Below, in pieces: positions 11,672-24,036 of a DNA stretch of 64,000 bases. Numbering within the stretch: the first letter of the stretch is position 1; every line of letters begins with the position of its first letter. A program made the position numbers and the translations under genes. The notes beneath the pieces were generated by a model. That model was not told the DNA's origin. It saw nothing but the letters and a program-made list of their open reading frames with translations, and did not search any database. The stretch comes from Alligator mississippiensis (Eukaryota; Chordata; Crocodylia; Alligatoridae), in the NCBI RefSeq assembly GCF_030867095.1, contig NC_081824.1, positions 172,244,933 through 172,308,932 on the forward strand. Reading direction: 5' to 3'.

Positions 11672-14150
11672 CTACAAAGAAATAGCAATGAAAATGGGAG
11701 ACATCATGAGGAGGCAGTATGAGCTGCACCTTTGTTGTGACTGGTATTTATATGATAAAGATTTAAACTAAAGCCCCCTTTCCCCCTGCCACATCTCTCT
11801 TCCTAGACTTCCTTGGGGTGGCTACAAGCTCTGAGGGCTGCAAGGTCAGGGGCATGTCCACAGTGCCTCCATGGTGCTCCTTGATGCTGCAGAGAAGCTC
11901 ACCAACATCTGCCTGTTCCCTCTCTGCATGCACCAAACCTAGAAATGCAAAGGGAAAGTTGCCTCCACTCCTTAGATCTCTGCCTTCAGAGGGCAGCAAG
12001 GAGTTGGCAAGAGGAGGCAGAAGGCAACCTCAGGGACTCAGTTCCAGGCAACCTTTACAGACTCAGTTCCAGGTTTGGCATGTGTGGAGCAGGAGTGGGA
12101 GAGCAGGGCTGTGCTTCTGGACAACAATGCTCTCGGGTGCCCTGAGAAGCTGTATAGATATATTCAGGGAGGATATGCAGACTCTGAGCAAAACAGGTGG
12201 GAGGGGATTTTAGGGCCATGCCCATTCTCTGGATGGTTCACCAGTCACCCAGACTAGAAACATGAACTTTCAATGGGGGCTACAGCCTAACATCTGTGGG
12301 AGAGATGAAGACAGGAAGGTTTCAGACATGAATCCAACCAGGAAGTTTTCTTGCAGTTCAACATTCCTCGCCAAGCACATTCACTTTCCTACCCTTTCGG
12401 TAGGGGGAAAAGCAGGAGATTCCAAATCATAGGAGGTATGGAACAATAAGGATGCAAATGCATGTACTTGATACACCTCAGATCTGTTCCTTCCCACATC
12501 CGGGAGGAATTCATATAACATAAGAAAGCTTAGTATCCTTGCAAGAAGGAAGATATATAGCAAGACCAGCCCTATGACACGGGGTGGCTTGTCACCACAT
12601 CAGACACTGAACAAAGCTCCTGATGTAAAAAATGGTCTTGTTACTTTTGTTAAATTAGTCACACGAAGAGTTTGATTCTGCTCGCACTTACACTAATGAG
12701 AATGAGGATTAACTATGCTGAAGTCAAAAGACTTATGCCAAGTACATCTTGACACATGAAATGTATCAGTGAGTACATCTTGGCATGCCAAAGACAAAAA
12801 CGCAGCTATGTTTTTGATAACATGACTCTCAGCACCTACCTACAACAGGTATTAATTAATCCTCCTAGCACATCTGGGAAATGGATTTCCCTCAACCGTA
12901 CCACTTAATTCAAAACACAAAATCCATCACCCTTGAGCAAGGCAGAGTAGATCTCTAGGGTTACCATCTCCTTCCCCTGCTCACAGTGCCAAGGCTGGTG
13001 ATAATACTCTTACTGTTCCCTTTCAGTTCAAATTTGGGCCTAAATTTACCTTTTATAAACATAAAGTTCTTTTAAAATAAAAATCTGTACAGGTCCATTT
13101 ATTTTTCCTTCCCAGGGCCCAAAACCCCTTGCTCAGCTTTCTTCCTCCTTTCATAAAGGTGACAGTTTGGGCATGAACAAAGAACAACTATTTTAAAAAT
13201 ACAGTATGCACTGGCTATAACAGAAGGGAATATTAGAATCTTGTAGTAGCCACTACATTTTAGTAGCAAAAAAAAAATAAAAAATTTAGTTTTAGCCTGC
13301 TGTAAAAGCACTTAATTGCTAACAGAATAAGAAATGCACCAAAAGCATTTCCTGAGCAAACAAATAAGGTACGTATGGCATTTTAAATAATGTGACTGGC
13401 CAGCCAAAGGGCCTGATTTATAAGGGTAAAAAAAATCTGCAAATATGTAATGCAAATACTGCAAACAGAAGTACTTTGGTTTTCAAGACCAGTCTCCCAA
13501 GTCCAAAACTAATCACTCTTGTGCTGTGCTTGGACAAAAGGAAAAGAAAATGGGAGAGACAGTGTTGTTAGCTCAGGGTGGTTTGCTTTGCTTTGGCTTG
13601 TGGAGCTAGCCACTGCGATGTGACTTCTGTTCTTGAAAAGTTTTCTGTTTATCTATGTGTGAGCTTCTTTTTCAACCTCTGGAATGCTCTCACTTCCACT
13701 GTTTGTTCCTTTCCTGACCATTTCCAGGAAGGCTGGCTTTGTTTCTTCACTCTTGATATGAGTCTTTTCCAGGCCCCTCTGTGATAATCTCTTCTGGCCC
13801 CACAGCTGTGAACTAGGAATGGGAATGTTTCGGATAGCAAAGTTCGTTTGCCAACAAAAACAGTTTCAGATGACCTGATGCTATTTGTAAAGTTGAAAAA
13901 TAGTTTTAGACTAGATTTGTAAAGAGTGCTGCTGTTCCTACTCCCCTTTAATTCAGGGATTAGGTCAGTTGTCCTCTGGGAGACTCAGTTCCCCCCTTTG
14001 CTTGAAGGGACATGAACCATCACCTACCAGGATAGTATCCTACTGGCATGTCAGGCATCAGCTTTCAGCTTCTCCTTTTGACACCGTGCTGCTTTGAATC
14101 AAATACATGACTATTCACTGAAGCAGAGAGAGATCATTTGAGACTGAATC
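11672..14150. other. KCNK17 intron 1, 3' portion, nothing firm recognised
   Basis: Moderately AT-rich. No exon, RNA gene or confident repeat was recognised on either strand. Confidence 0.4.
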
Positions 14151-14164
14151 AGAAGCCTACTTAA

Positions 14165-14385
14165 TATCATCTTCATCAATCTCTTGCAGTCGGGGATGAT
14201 CATCTTCCATGACTGTCTTATCTCTGTGTCCGAAGATGGCTGATGAGGCCTATCTGGGATTGACAAACTCTACTGCAGCTCAGAAAGGAGTAGCGGCTGT
14301 GAGGAATGGGATGCGAACCCACACTTTCAGGGGAGACTACAATTTAAACACTATGCCTTTGACCGCTCGGCCATCCTAATGGGTC
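14165..14385 (-). repeat. SINE with tRNA-Leu-like head and LINE-derived 3' tail
   Basis: Minus-strand 14384 to about 14297 reads like a class II tRNA: TGGCCGAGCGGTCAAAGGC (A box), then GTGGGTTCGCATCCCAT (T arm/B box), with 5 of 7 acceptor pairs retained. It runs straight into CCTCATCAGCCATCTTCGGA, then CAGTCATGG and GATGATCATCCCCGAC, which is the 3' end of the LINE clade seen at 16.26-17.36 kb, ending in a (GAT)n-like tail. Head plus LINE tail is a SINE architecture, so this is not a functional tRNA gene. Confidence 0.6.
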
Positions 14386-14628
14386 TTGCTCAATAAGGCA
14401 GTCTCTGAAGAGAAGTGCCCTATTCCAAAATGAAACCAGAAGGTGGATATTCTTAGTTTGTAGCAATAGAAGTTTTTGTGCCAGCTTGTCAATAGTTTGA
14501 GCTGACGTCACAGTTGAAGTTGAGCACGTGCAGTTACAATTTCCAGCAGAAACCTCTGGAACGTCTGCCCTGCTGCCCTCATTAGACACCGCAAGCATGC
14601 GCAGATGAGTCAGAACACCTGGTGGGAA

Positions 14629-15311
14629 ATGTGGGGGTCCCGAGGTGAAGGTGAACGACTGGCTTGAGTGACAGGTGAATGTATCGAGCGAGAGAACGAA
14701 TTGATTGGAAAACCTGCGAGTGACAGTGACTGACCGAGGATTGGTTGGTTAGGGAAAGTGGTGCGATTTGAGTGAATAAAACCCGAAGTTTGGTACTCCT
14801 GAAGGGTTCAAGTGTGGTGGTTCGAGTGCTGTGTGTTTGTGGTGCTGTGTGTTGTTTGGCATTTGAGAGAGAGCCGCGTGTGCCCGGCTGAGTTTGGTTC
14901 CATGAGCCTGTGGCGTGTGCAATACTAGATCACTCCCTGTGGAGGGTGAACAGAAGTGTTGCCGAGTAGCCCAGTTTCTGGTGACCTTCCTGCCCCCCAA
15001 CCCATTTGGATTTTTTTACTTTCTTGGACTGATTGACTGGTTTTGGTAGTTGGCTTGCTACTGTTTTAACCTTGGCTACCTGTTATTCCAACCAGTTCTT
15101 CAAGTTGATTGCCATTCGCTACTAGTTGATATTTAGTAAAATATTGCTGCTATTGTCGTGTGCATTTCCTGTTGTTTCCCATCCTTTTCTCCCTTTTATT
15201 TTCATATTCTGTTGTTCTTAATAAATTCCTTTGTAATTTTGTACCCTTAGCCTTGTGCCCTTGTGTTTTCTATACCAACGAAATTCAGGCCGGGCTCTCA
15301 ACCAACAGTGT
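14629..15311 (+). mobile_element. Candidate solo LTR or related retroelement fragment
   Basis: Starts TGTGGGGGTCCCGAGG, contains AATAAA at 14775-14780 and 15220-15225, and shows an LTR-like change from a G-rich first half with repeated GAGTGA words to a T-rich second half. It ends near CAGGCCGGGCTCTCAACC. No primer binding site, coding region or clear target duplication was seen, so ends and class are uncertain. Confidence 0.35.
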
Positions 15312-15429
15312 TCCGGATGGCAGGACCGCTAATCAGCCTGATTTAACTCAACCCTCATTGTCCATCCAAACCAGAGACAAATTTATCTTAGCTGGGTCAA
15401 GTCTTTGAAATTTGTCCTGCTACAAGTTG

Positions 15430-16240
15430 AGTTTTCTAACTACTAACCCATAGTGCACTCAAAAGAGGAGGTTCTCTTCCTTTCCATAATCGAAGCACTG
15501 ACCCTTGCTGAAGCACTGGGTGTCCTGCTTCCCATCTGAGTGTTATAATCATCCAGCTAGAGGATCATTCTCATTCTTGGGCTATGAAAATTCATTACAT
15601 GAAAAATGAAGCTGTGTCAAGAGGAAAGGCTAAGAATGTCCTACAGAATGACAGTAAGTTTGGGTCTCCCAGAATCACAGTTTACATGGCAAATTGGGTA
15701 AGGAATGTATTGAAGGTTTTGATGTGCCTCCACCCTGTATATATTCTCCACTATATAAGGAAAGGAATCATGCATTGTTGTAAATATATTAACTAAAATT
15801 AATAAAAAATTCTGGGTTGACACTGTCTGTGGTCAGACTTGCAAAGCCAGATTCCATTTTTTAAAATGGAGTTAAACAAGAAAACACATAGACTGTACAC
15901 AGACATGTTATTTGAGCTGGTTCTGATTGATCCAAGTCAAAACCCAGGACCAAAGAGGAGCAGCACAAACCCACACACAGCCCTTCCAGGCTGTACTGGT
16001 ACCCCTTTGCTAGTAGGTGGCCAGGGAGAGTGCACAGTCTGACGGGCCTGACCATGTAATGACCTGCAACTAACCTGAACGAAGCAGGAAAGAGCACAGT
16101 TTATCTGACATATTTCACAAGTACTTAATCAGGACAATAGGTTGTTCTGTAGGATTCCAAGGCAGAAGGCCTTCTCAGAGGAGAAATGTTCCATTTCTCA
16201 GAGAAGACTGTTCCTGGCAGCAAGGAACTGGTACTGAGAA
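15430..16240. other. KCNK17 intron 1, nothing firm recognised
   Basis: No exon, RNA gene or clear transposon end seen. Short open frames here have no recognisable domain. Confidence 0.35.
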
Positions 16241-16259
16241 CACAAATTTATTCTACAAA

Positions 16260-17360
16260 TTTGTAGGAATGAAGAGATCCCTAGGGACCTGAGGAATGCC
16301 AACATGGTAACTATCTTCAAGAAAGGAGATAAGTCTTTGTATGGAGGTACTGCCCTCCTTTCCACAAAAATGACTGTCATCCTTGCAGACAATGAGGAAA
16401 AACTCCAGACCACGCTGGATCTTCTCGGAGACGCCTACTGAACTTTGGGCTGCTCTCTCAACATCAAGAAAACAAAAGTAATCTATCAGCCTGCCCTGCA
16501 GGGGCCATGAATGTGACCCCCCTCCCCAAATGACAACGGAGGGAAAGACCCTGCAGGTAGTCAAGCACTTCTGCAACCTCAGTAGCCACTTCTCCCACAA
16601 AATAAACATTCATGAGGAGATCCAGTACAGGACCCAGTGTCCAAGCACCTCCTTTGGGAAACTGCTTTGGTGTGTCTTTATTCATTGTTATCTACAGAAA
16701 GACACCAAGATCCAGGCCAAGTCATTATTCCCATCCTCTTCTACAGATGTGAAACATGGGTGACCTACCACTGTCATCTCAAGAGCCTGGTGAGATATCA
16801 CTAACAATGCCACTAGAAAATCCTCCACATCAAATGGAAATATGACTGCACAAATGCCAGCACCCTTGCTGATGCCAAGGTTACCAGAATTGAATTGGTG
16901 ATCCTTAAGCACCAACTTTGCTGGACCAGACATTGTGTGAAGATGCCTGACTCCTGACTCCCAAAACAAGTGCTCTACTCACAGCTTAGTAATGGCCTGA
17001 CATCTTGTGGTGGCCAGAGGAAATGCTATAAGGACTCATTGAAGGCATACCTCAAGCATATGGGTGCTGGTATCAAGAGCTGGGAGGAGCTGGCTGCTAA
17101 CTGACCCCAGTGCCACTGCAATCTCAACCAAGCAGAAGCCCATCTCAAGTTCAAACCTCTTGGCCTCAAAGCAAAGGAGAGCAGGGAGAGGAAGAGGAGA
17201 GAAATCCTGGTGTATGACATACCCTCACCTGTGGAAAAACCTGCAGCCTCTGCAGACGGGTCTGTGGCTCAAGGATTGGACACTTTAAGACACCTCAAGA
17301 CCCAACAATGAGCTGTGGTAGAGATCATCCTCGAATCGAGGGACTGCTGATGACAACACT
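16260..17360 (+). mobile_element. Fossil non-LTR retrotransposon (APE-type LINE, not CR1)
   Basis: With many stops and frameshifts, the plus strand still shows the reverse transcriptase active-site block (ILADNEEKLQTTLDLLGD), LNIKKTKVIYQP, GKTLQVVKHFCNLSSHFS, the C-terminal HQLRWTGH-like and RMP-like stretch near 16900-16950, and a 3' end LQTGLWLKDWTL...H at 17250-17290, then ATCATCCTCGAATCGAGGGA and GATGAC. This clade encodes an RT with a C-terminal zinc-finger-like GLxSHLxxH; it differs from the CR1 copies in the window. 5'-truncated. Confidence 0.65.
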
Positions 17361-17989
17361 CTATTTACATCTTACTAAATGCTTGACCATAGTAACACAA
17401 ACAGTACAATTAAAACCATTTACCATAAGTCCTATCCAGGGTCCAAACCTAACTGATAAACTCTGAAAACCATTGACTAAACAGTTCTTAAAACCGTAAA
17501 GGTGAAGACAAGACCTAATAACCTAATCACCTCTAGGCATCTGGGTGAAATTACTTATCATAAAATTCTTCACTTGGCTGCAGGGTCTTCATGATCAACC
17601 CCTTTCATTAATATATACCCAATCAAAGTATAGCTAGAAGATGCCATTAATGATTGTATATCCATGATTGTGAACCCAGCAGTTGAGGACCTGAGAAACT
17701 GGTGAGCTGTGAAACTGAGCAACCAACAAGAGCTGAGAAATTCTAGATCTGGCCTACATCCTCCTCCTGAGCAACAGTATGTTTTTGCATTGTCTGATCC
17801 AAATGCTAGTGAAGCATCTGTTTAGCTTTCCAGTAAAGTGATTCTCTTGAAAAGGTATGCTCTCTCTCTTTATGCTGACTCCTCCTACAAAGTATGTCCC
17901 TTTTGTCCTAATTTCGGGATAAAGGGTTTCCTATCAGTGTGCATGTGCTGTGATGATCAACAGAAATTGTCTCTGCTTACAGCTTTTAG

Positions 17990-18640
17990 GAAAGATGGAA
18001 GCATCTTGCACTTTTCTCATCATCCAATTTCAGTGTCAGTAAATTAATCCCAGTGGCCCACTGGTAGCTGCCTAACCACAACCCCCCCCCCTTCCTTTTT
18101 ATGTATGCAAAGGAAATGTGTAGTGGGCCAAAACTGAGATGTCCCACATCTGTTGCCCCACCAGAGCTCAAGCAGAACATCTATTATTTCCTGCACATCT
18201 TCCAAAGTCACAGTCCTATGCAGATGGACATGCTTAATGGTCATACCCAGCTGACTGACCACCATCCCTACTGCAGGTTTTCCCACACTGAACCAACTGT
18301 CCACTAACTGATTGCAATTTAGGGTTGCAATTTCTCAGAGCATGACTGCCACCCACTTTTCCACTGACAATGTGGCTCTTGTTCTGCTGTTTGTGCTGGA
18401 GGAATGGGAAAAACTTGACACACCCTTCTACTTCTGGAAGGTCTGCAGCCATTGCCATTCATCCCGGGTCTATATCACGAGTTCATCCTACCCATCAATG
18501 CTCTTTTAAAAAGCCCAGATGTGCGGTTTTGCCATGTGGAACCAGTCAGTGAATACCAGCAGTGACTTGTGATTACCCCACATCCTTCATTCCTCTTCTT
18601 TGATCACCTACTCTTCATCACAGCACCCTGACTGCTGTGG
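17990..18640 (-). pseudogene. PIF/Harbinger transposase fossil
   Basis: Minus-strand frames, read in order, give DEWQWLQTFRK, then VEKWVAV and EIATLNCNQL, then SVGKPAVGMVVSQLGM, then HLHRTVTLEDVQEIIDVLLEL, and a piece corresponding to the RFTDIxxGWSGKxHDA block near 18000-18050. These match, in order, conserved blocks of Harbinger/HARBI1-like DDE transposases (EKRVAIALWKLAT, FGVGKSTVG, LRRTVTLGDVREIVDGF). Stops and frameshifts interrupt it and the catalytic DGTH block is destroyed. Terminal repeats were not located. Confidence 0.65.
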
Positions 18641-18913
18641 TAGTGGCTGAATGTCCTCAAATGCTCCCTGTCTCTAGAACGGACACAAGAACTCTGTTGC
18701 TTTGGATGGGACCAGCATTTTGGATGGTGAAATGGCAGTAGGAGCAAAGAGCAGCATCAGGTTTCATGGCAGTTTTGAAAAAAGGTTAAAAACTATGGGA
18801 TGGAAGAGAAGAAATGGTGGGAACTTGAGTCTGAGCTCCTATAAATGCCATAAACAGTGCTTGTACCCCGTACCACTTAAAAAATGTTTCACACGGCAGG
18901 GCATTGGTCTGAG

Positions 18914-19228
18914 CAGTGGTTCTCAACCTTTTTTGTACCAGGCACCCATTTGTAAATACTGATGGCTAGTCCCAACCCAGTGCCCACCCCCCAGTGTGGG
19001 GGCAGGGGGTGGGTATGTAGGGCAGAGGGGATGTGTGCCCCAAGCAGCCCCTTGCAGGCTGAACTCTGCCATCCTCCAAGGGAAAAGCCACAGTTTCCCA
19101 CATTTTTCTCCTTTAAAGGAAAATCCATTTTTCAAATTTGTTGATCCATTTTTAAAATTTGTTCATGACCCTTTCATATATTCTTGCGACCCACTTTTGG
19201 GTTGTGACCCACGAGTTGAGAAACACTG
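18914..19228. mobile_element. hAT-type MITE
   Basis: Left end CAGTGGTTCTCAACCTTTTT, right end GTTGAGAAACACTG as its inverted match, with sub-terminal GGTTGTGACCCACGAG. Interior is C/G-rich. Flanking 8-mers GGTCTGAG and GTGTAGGG agree only partly. Confidence 0.6.
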
Positions 19229-20293
19229 GTGTAGGGGACCCTGGGATGCCTACCCTTGGTATACCATGTCTTTTGGTTTCATAACCTCTCCAGCTGAGAA
19301 TGTACATTGTTGGCAAAAGCAGACAAATGCTATAAGCTTAGCGATGCTGGCAGCCATCTACAGGCAAAAATTCTGCAAGCTTCACAGCACAGACATGGCC
19401 TCAGGAATTTTCAGCAATAACTCTAGGGAAAATACACGAGCACCCTGTGGTCACACTATTCTTGGAGTGTGTAGTAGTACAGACACATGCTAGGTGTCAC
19501 TCTGTAAACGAAGAGCAGCTCCAAGATCAATACGGATGCTTTTCCAAGGAAGATATACTGTTTACAAGCTGTGTATTTGGAGGCATCCTTTTAGTTTACT
19601 CATAACTCAAGCTCATTTAAGTCAAATAGAATTACAGTTAGCAGCTGCTAAGCTCTAACAATCTGTCCTCTGATATTTAAGATGTTGGAGGCTGGCCCTC
19701 CTGCCAAGCAGTTGGCTTTCTAAGGGCCAGATTCTCTTTTTTACACTGATTCGTTGCTTACACTGTGAGCAACCTCATTAATTTCACTGGGATAACTCAA
19801 AGAGTACATTACAGTTTCATACTTTACTGCTCAATACATGTAATGGTAGTAGGAACTGGCCCTGTAAGAAGGAACAGAGACAAAATGACAAAGGTAGAAG
19901 CTTAATAAAAAGATTAATTTTGAATATATGTGTTATTTCCTGGTTCCTTCCTTGCCCCTCTTTTCCTGGACATGCATCCATGTTGGGGTTTGTCAGACTG
20001 TAAGGAATGGAGGTCCTAAACATTACGTGTTTTTTTTTTTATCTTTGATGTCCAGCTTCCTGACCAGAGACTGACAAGAAGAAGGATAAGAAGTTATGCT
20101 CAAGACTCTCAACACCACAAGTGCACTTCTGTTTGCCCCCCTGTCAAAACTTCTGGTCAAGGAAACTTGGAACCTGGCTGGGTGACAAATCCGTAAATGT
20201 TTCTGTTCTTCTGAGAAATGAAGAGCTAAATTTAAAACAAAAGGCAAAGCTTTTCCCCTTCTGGCTTTTGCTCAGGGTCTCTATAGTATGGAG
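19229..20293. other. KCNK17 intron 1, nothing firm recognised
   Basis: No exon, RNA gene or clear repeat on either strand. A T run lies near 20031-20040. Confidence 0.35.
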
Positions 20294-20301
20294 TGCTAAG
20301 C

Positions 20302-21373
20302 CAGGCTTGTCCAACATATGGCCCGCGGGCCAACATGCAGCCCGCCAAGCCGTTTTTTGTGGCCCGCGGTGCTGCGACCCCTTGTCCCTCCCCCAGCTCC
20401 TCAGTAGCTTCCTAATGGCTGCTGAAGGACTGGGGAAGGGACAAGGTTCCCACATGCACTGCACTGCGTCAGCTTGACGTTGCCGACGTGGTGCATGTGG
20501 GAAGAGGAGTAGCCATGTGCCTCTCTGCAGGATGAACCCGGCCGGAGCAGCAGGGGCTCAGCTGCATTTTCCCCCTACCTGCGCTGGTCAGTCCTGAGCA
20601 GCACACAGCTCTGCCGCTGCCTCTGCTGGCTGGTGCCAACCCGGCCAGGCTCCTCCCATCCCCAGCAGCACGTGGGAAGCCAGCTTCAGCTGCATGCTGC
20701 TCCCAATGGGACAGACCCGCCTGGGTCAGCACCAGCCAGCAGAAGTGGCGGAGGAGCCGTGTGCCGTTCGGGACTGACCAGCGCAGGTAGGGGGAAAGTG
20801 CAGCTGAGCCCCTGCTGCTCCAGTTGGGCCCATCCTGAGATTCATTTCATGTTTGTAAAATACTTGGAAAGCCCCACATAAATACACTGAATAGAAATGC
20901 AAAATATATTTTGACTTATTTGGTTGGCACCTTGGGCTGAGATTTTCAAAGCTGAGTGAAAAGGCCAACTTCCATTAAAATGACTGGGATTTAGAGGGCT
21001 CCAAATCTTTTATGACAACTTTGTAACATGCCCATCTACCCCATTTTGCAAATCTCAGCCATAGTTTGGAAGCTCAGCCAAAGAACATAAGAGCTTCTGA
21101 ACATAAGAGCATAAAAAGTGCCATGCTTCTAGCTCAGTATCCTGTCCCGAACAGTGGCAGAGGTGGATGCTATAGAGGGAGAGTTTTGAATTGGTTATTT
21201 AGATCCATTTCATTGTCACTTTCTGCAACTTCATTGGTGTCAAAGGTCACGTGACATCACTTCCTGATGTGATAGCACTTCCTGTGAGGTCTTTGAATAT
21301 GGCTCGCCGGCCCACTGGGTGATAAAAAGTTCATGATCCGGCCCCACATTCAAAAAGGTTGTGGACACCCCTG
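20302..21373. mobile_element. hAT (Charlie-like) non-autonomous element with foldback core
   Basis: Ends CAGGCTTGTCCAACATATGG and, on the other strand, CAGGGGTGTCCACAACC; flanking 8-mers TGCTAAGC (20294-20301) and CACTAAGC (21374-21381) match at six positions. The sub-terminal GGCCCGCGGGCC and CCGGCCC words are typical of this group. Arms 20543-20640 and 20727-20822 form a ~96-bp inverted repeat. A fragment at about 21082-21180 (AAAGAACATAAGAGC, CAGTATCCTGTCCCGAACAG) looks like a nested common sauropsid repeat. Confidence 0.75.
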
Positions 21374-21381
21374 CACTAAGC

Positions 21382-22778
21382 AGTGGATGATGCAGTGGAT
21401 GATTTTGTTGCAAAGGAGGTCTCTATGACAGTCTTTGAGCCATGAGGTTCCCTGACAGCATGAGCCAAGCCCAGGACTGCTTAGTTCAGTTGCTTCCATA
21501 AAACCTAACAAAGAAAACTACTGACATATCTTTGTACACTGTGCTTACTTCCACCTTTCCTTTTCCAGCTGTTCCTTTGGTGTAAGTTCAGCTGTCATCA
21601 AGAATTTAGGTAACACTGAGCTCAGAAAGCTAAAAAATACCACCAGAAAGACAGATGCAAATTGTGAAGAGCTCCAGAGAGATGACACTGGAGAGGGCTG
21701 TGAGCAACAAAGGAAGACCCCATTTTAGTGATGCTGAAGTCTTTATTCTGAGAGCGGAAATAACAACTCAGGCAGGAAACGAAAAGCAGCAGGAGCAGCT
21801 TGAAATAGACTGCCCATGAAACAGATAATAGTTGATTTGCATCTCACTTCCCTATTTCTCTCCTAAAACTTCCCAAGGATAGGGGTGCTAAGAGAGGATA
21901 CGCCCACAGGAGTTTTGAACTCTGATAAAAAGGTGATCTACATCATGAAATTTGGAAACTACTGCCTAAGATTTCCCTGAGGAGGTGATAACATCAAGTA
22001 CAATGAGACTATTGTCCTGAAGTCCTGCAGATTTTGGTTATACTCCCATCTCAGTCCAAATCCAATAGCCAATTCAATTCCAATTCCAAATGGGGAAATC
22101 TCAATAACTATGTATGTATCCATGGGTTGTATCTTTTCAACTAGGCCAGCACCCTACTTGCATGTTTCAGGTCCACAGGCATGGAAGTTCAGATGCCCTC
22201 CCTGCCTGCCATTATGCTTGATCTGAACCTGCAAAAGGCTGAGAAGCCTGCATATGCACAAGCTAAAATATCACCATTAAGAAACATGGTGTATCTCCAC
22301 TCTTCAGGGTGTGAGAGTAGTGGGTATCCCTAATCAGCTATTTGAAAGCAAGTGTTGGGTCTGCTTCTGTTGTCTAGGGCACTCAGCACCCTTATGGGAC
22401 GCACTCAGCAGCCTTGAATATTGGGTCCACAGTTAGTCACTTCCTTGTTAAACCTTGTTTTCAAAAGCATCCAGATGACATGCTTATCCAGTGTGCCCCA
22501 CTGTACCAGCCACTAACGGATGTGTTATTTATTGGATACATAGGCAAATCAAAATCACGTCTGGTACTATAACTGATTATTCAAGTAACAGGTTTGTTGC
22601 TTCCTTCAAAACCTAGGAAAAAAGGAGTGCTTACTTGGTAGTCAAATACAGTATTTTTATAGGGTTCAGCTCAAGATACAGCAAGTTTTCTGTTTAGACG
22701 TAGTCATTTTTCATAATAATAAGTTGATATTTTTACCAAGTGTCTGATAATGCTATTTGTTACCAACGTACAAACCAT
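21382..22778. other. KCNK17 intron 1, nothing firm recognised
   Basis: No exon, RNA gene or confident repeat seen. AT-rich toward the CR1 3' end at 22779. Confidence 0.35.
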
Positions 22779-24036
22779 AATTTCATAGCTGGTAGGGTTG
22801 GAAGGGACCTGAGCAGATCATCAAGTCCGACCCCTTGCCATGGCAGGAAAGAGTACTGGGGTCAAATGACCCCGGCAAGCTGTTCATCCAGCCTCCTCTT
22901 AAAGACCCCAGGGTAGGAGCCAGCACCACTTCTCTTGCAAGCTGGTTCCGGATCCTAGCCGCCCTGACTGGGAAGTAGCACCTCCTGATGTCTAGCCTGA
23001 ATCTACCTTCTGCCAGCTTGTGACCGTTATTTCTAGTCACTCCTGGTAGTGCTCGGAGGAACAGGGACTCCCCCAATGCCTACTGGTCGTCCCTGACTAG
23101 TTTATAAATGGCCACTAGATCCCCCCTCAGCCTTCTCTTCTGGAGGCTGAACAGGTTCAGGTCCTTTAGCCTCTCCTCGTAGGGCCTGCCCTGCTGACCC
23201 CTGATCATGCGAGTGGCCCTCCTCTGGACCCTCTCCATGCTGTCCACATCCCTCCTGAAGTGCAGTGCCCAGAACTGGACGCAGTACTCCAACTGCGGCC
23301 TGACCAATGTCACATAGAGGGGGAGAATCACCTCCTTGGACCTGCTTGAGATGCATCTGTGGATGCATGACACGGTGCAGTTGGCCTTCCTGACCACGTC
23401 CCCACACTGTCGGCCCATGTTCATTTTGGCAACAATAATGACTCCAAGATCCTTTTCTGCCTCTGCACTGACGAGAAGGGAGTTCCCCAGCCTGTAGGTA
23501 TGCTGCTGGTTCTTCCTCCCCAGGTGCAGTACCTTGCACTTGTCAGTGTTGAAACCCATCCTGTTCTCATCTGCCCACCCCTGTAACCTGTCAAGGTTTG
23601 ATTGCTGCCTATTCCTCCCTTCTAGCGTGCCCACTTCCCCCCACATCTTAGTGCCGTCTGCAAATTTGAACAGGGTGCTTTTTACCCCCTTGTCCAAGTT
23701 GCTGATGAAGATATTGAACAGTGTGGGTCCAAGGACCGAGCCCTGGGGGACCCCACTGCCCACATCCCTCCAGGTTGAAAATTACCCATCCATCACCACT
23801 CTCTGGGTGCAGCCCTCCAGCCAGTTAGTGACCCATTTGACTGTGTAGGTGTCGACGCCACAGTCCCCTAGTTTTTTAATGAGAATGGAGTGAGAGAGTG
23901 TCGAAGGCCTTCCTAAAATCCAGAAAGACTACGTCCACTGCTACCCCTGCGTCTAAGGATTTTGTGACCTGGTCATAGAAGGCCACCAGGTTGGTCTGAC
24001 AGGACCTGCCCCTAATGAACCCATGTTGGTTAACCA
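22779..24036 (-). mobile_element. CR1 LINE fragment, 5'-truncated
   Basis: Minus-strand pieces in order: [20 protein letters not shown] and FRKAFDT (23.9-24.0 kb), [18 protein letters not shown] with FADG in place of FADD and [10 protein letters not shown] (23.1-23.76 kb), then GVTRNNGHKLAEGRFRLDIR (22.8-23.07 kb). The 3' tail is GATGATCTGCTCAGGTCCCT then CAGCTATGAAATT. Several frame breaks; the damaged active-site box and truncation mean it is dead. It lies in the same orientation as KCNK17. Confidence 0.9.

Noticed and set aside
14297-14384. Functional tRNA-Leu gene on the minus strand
   Set aside because: The acceptor stem has mismatches, the anticodon stem is degenerate and the sequence continues into a LINE-derived tail, so it is a SINE head.
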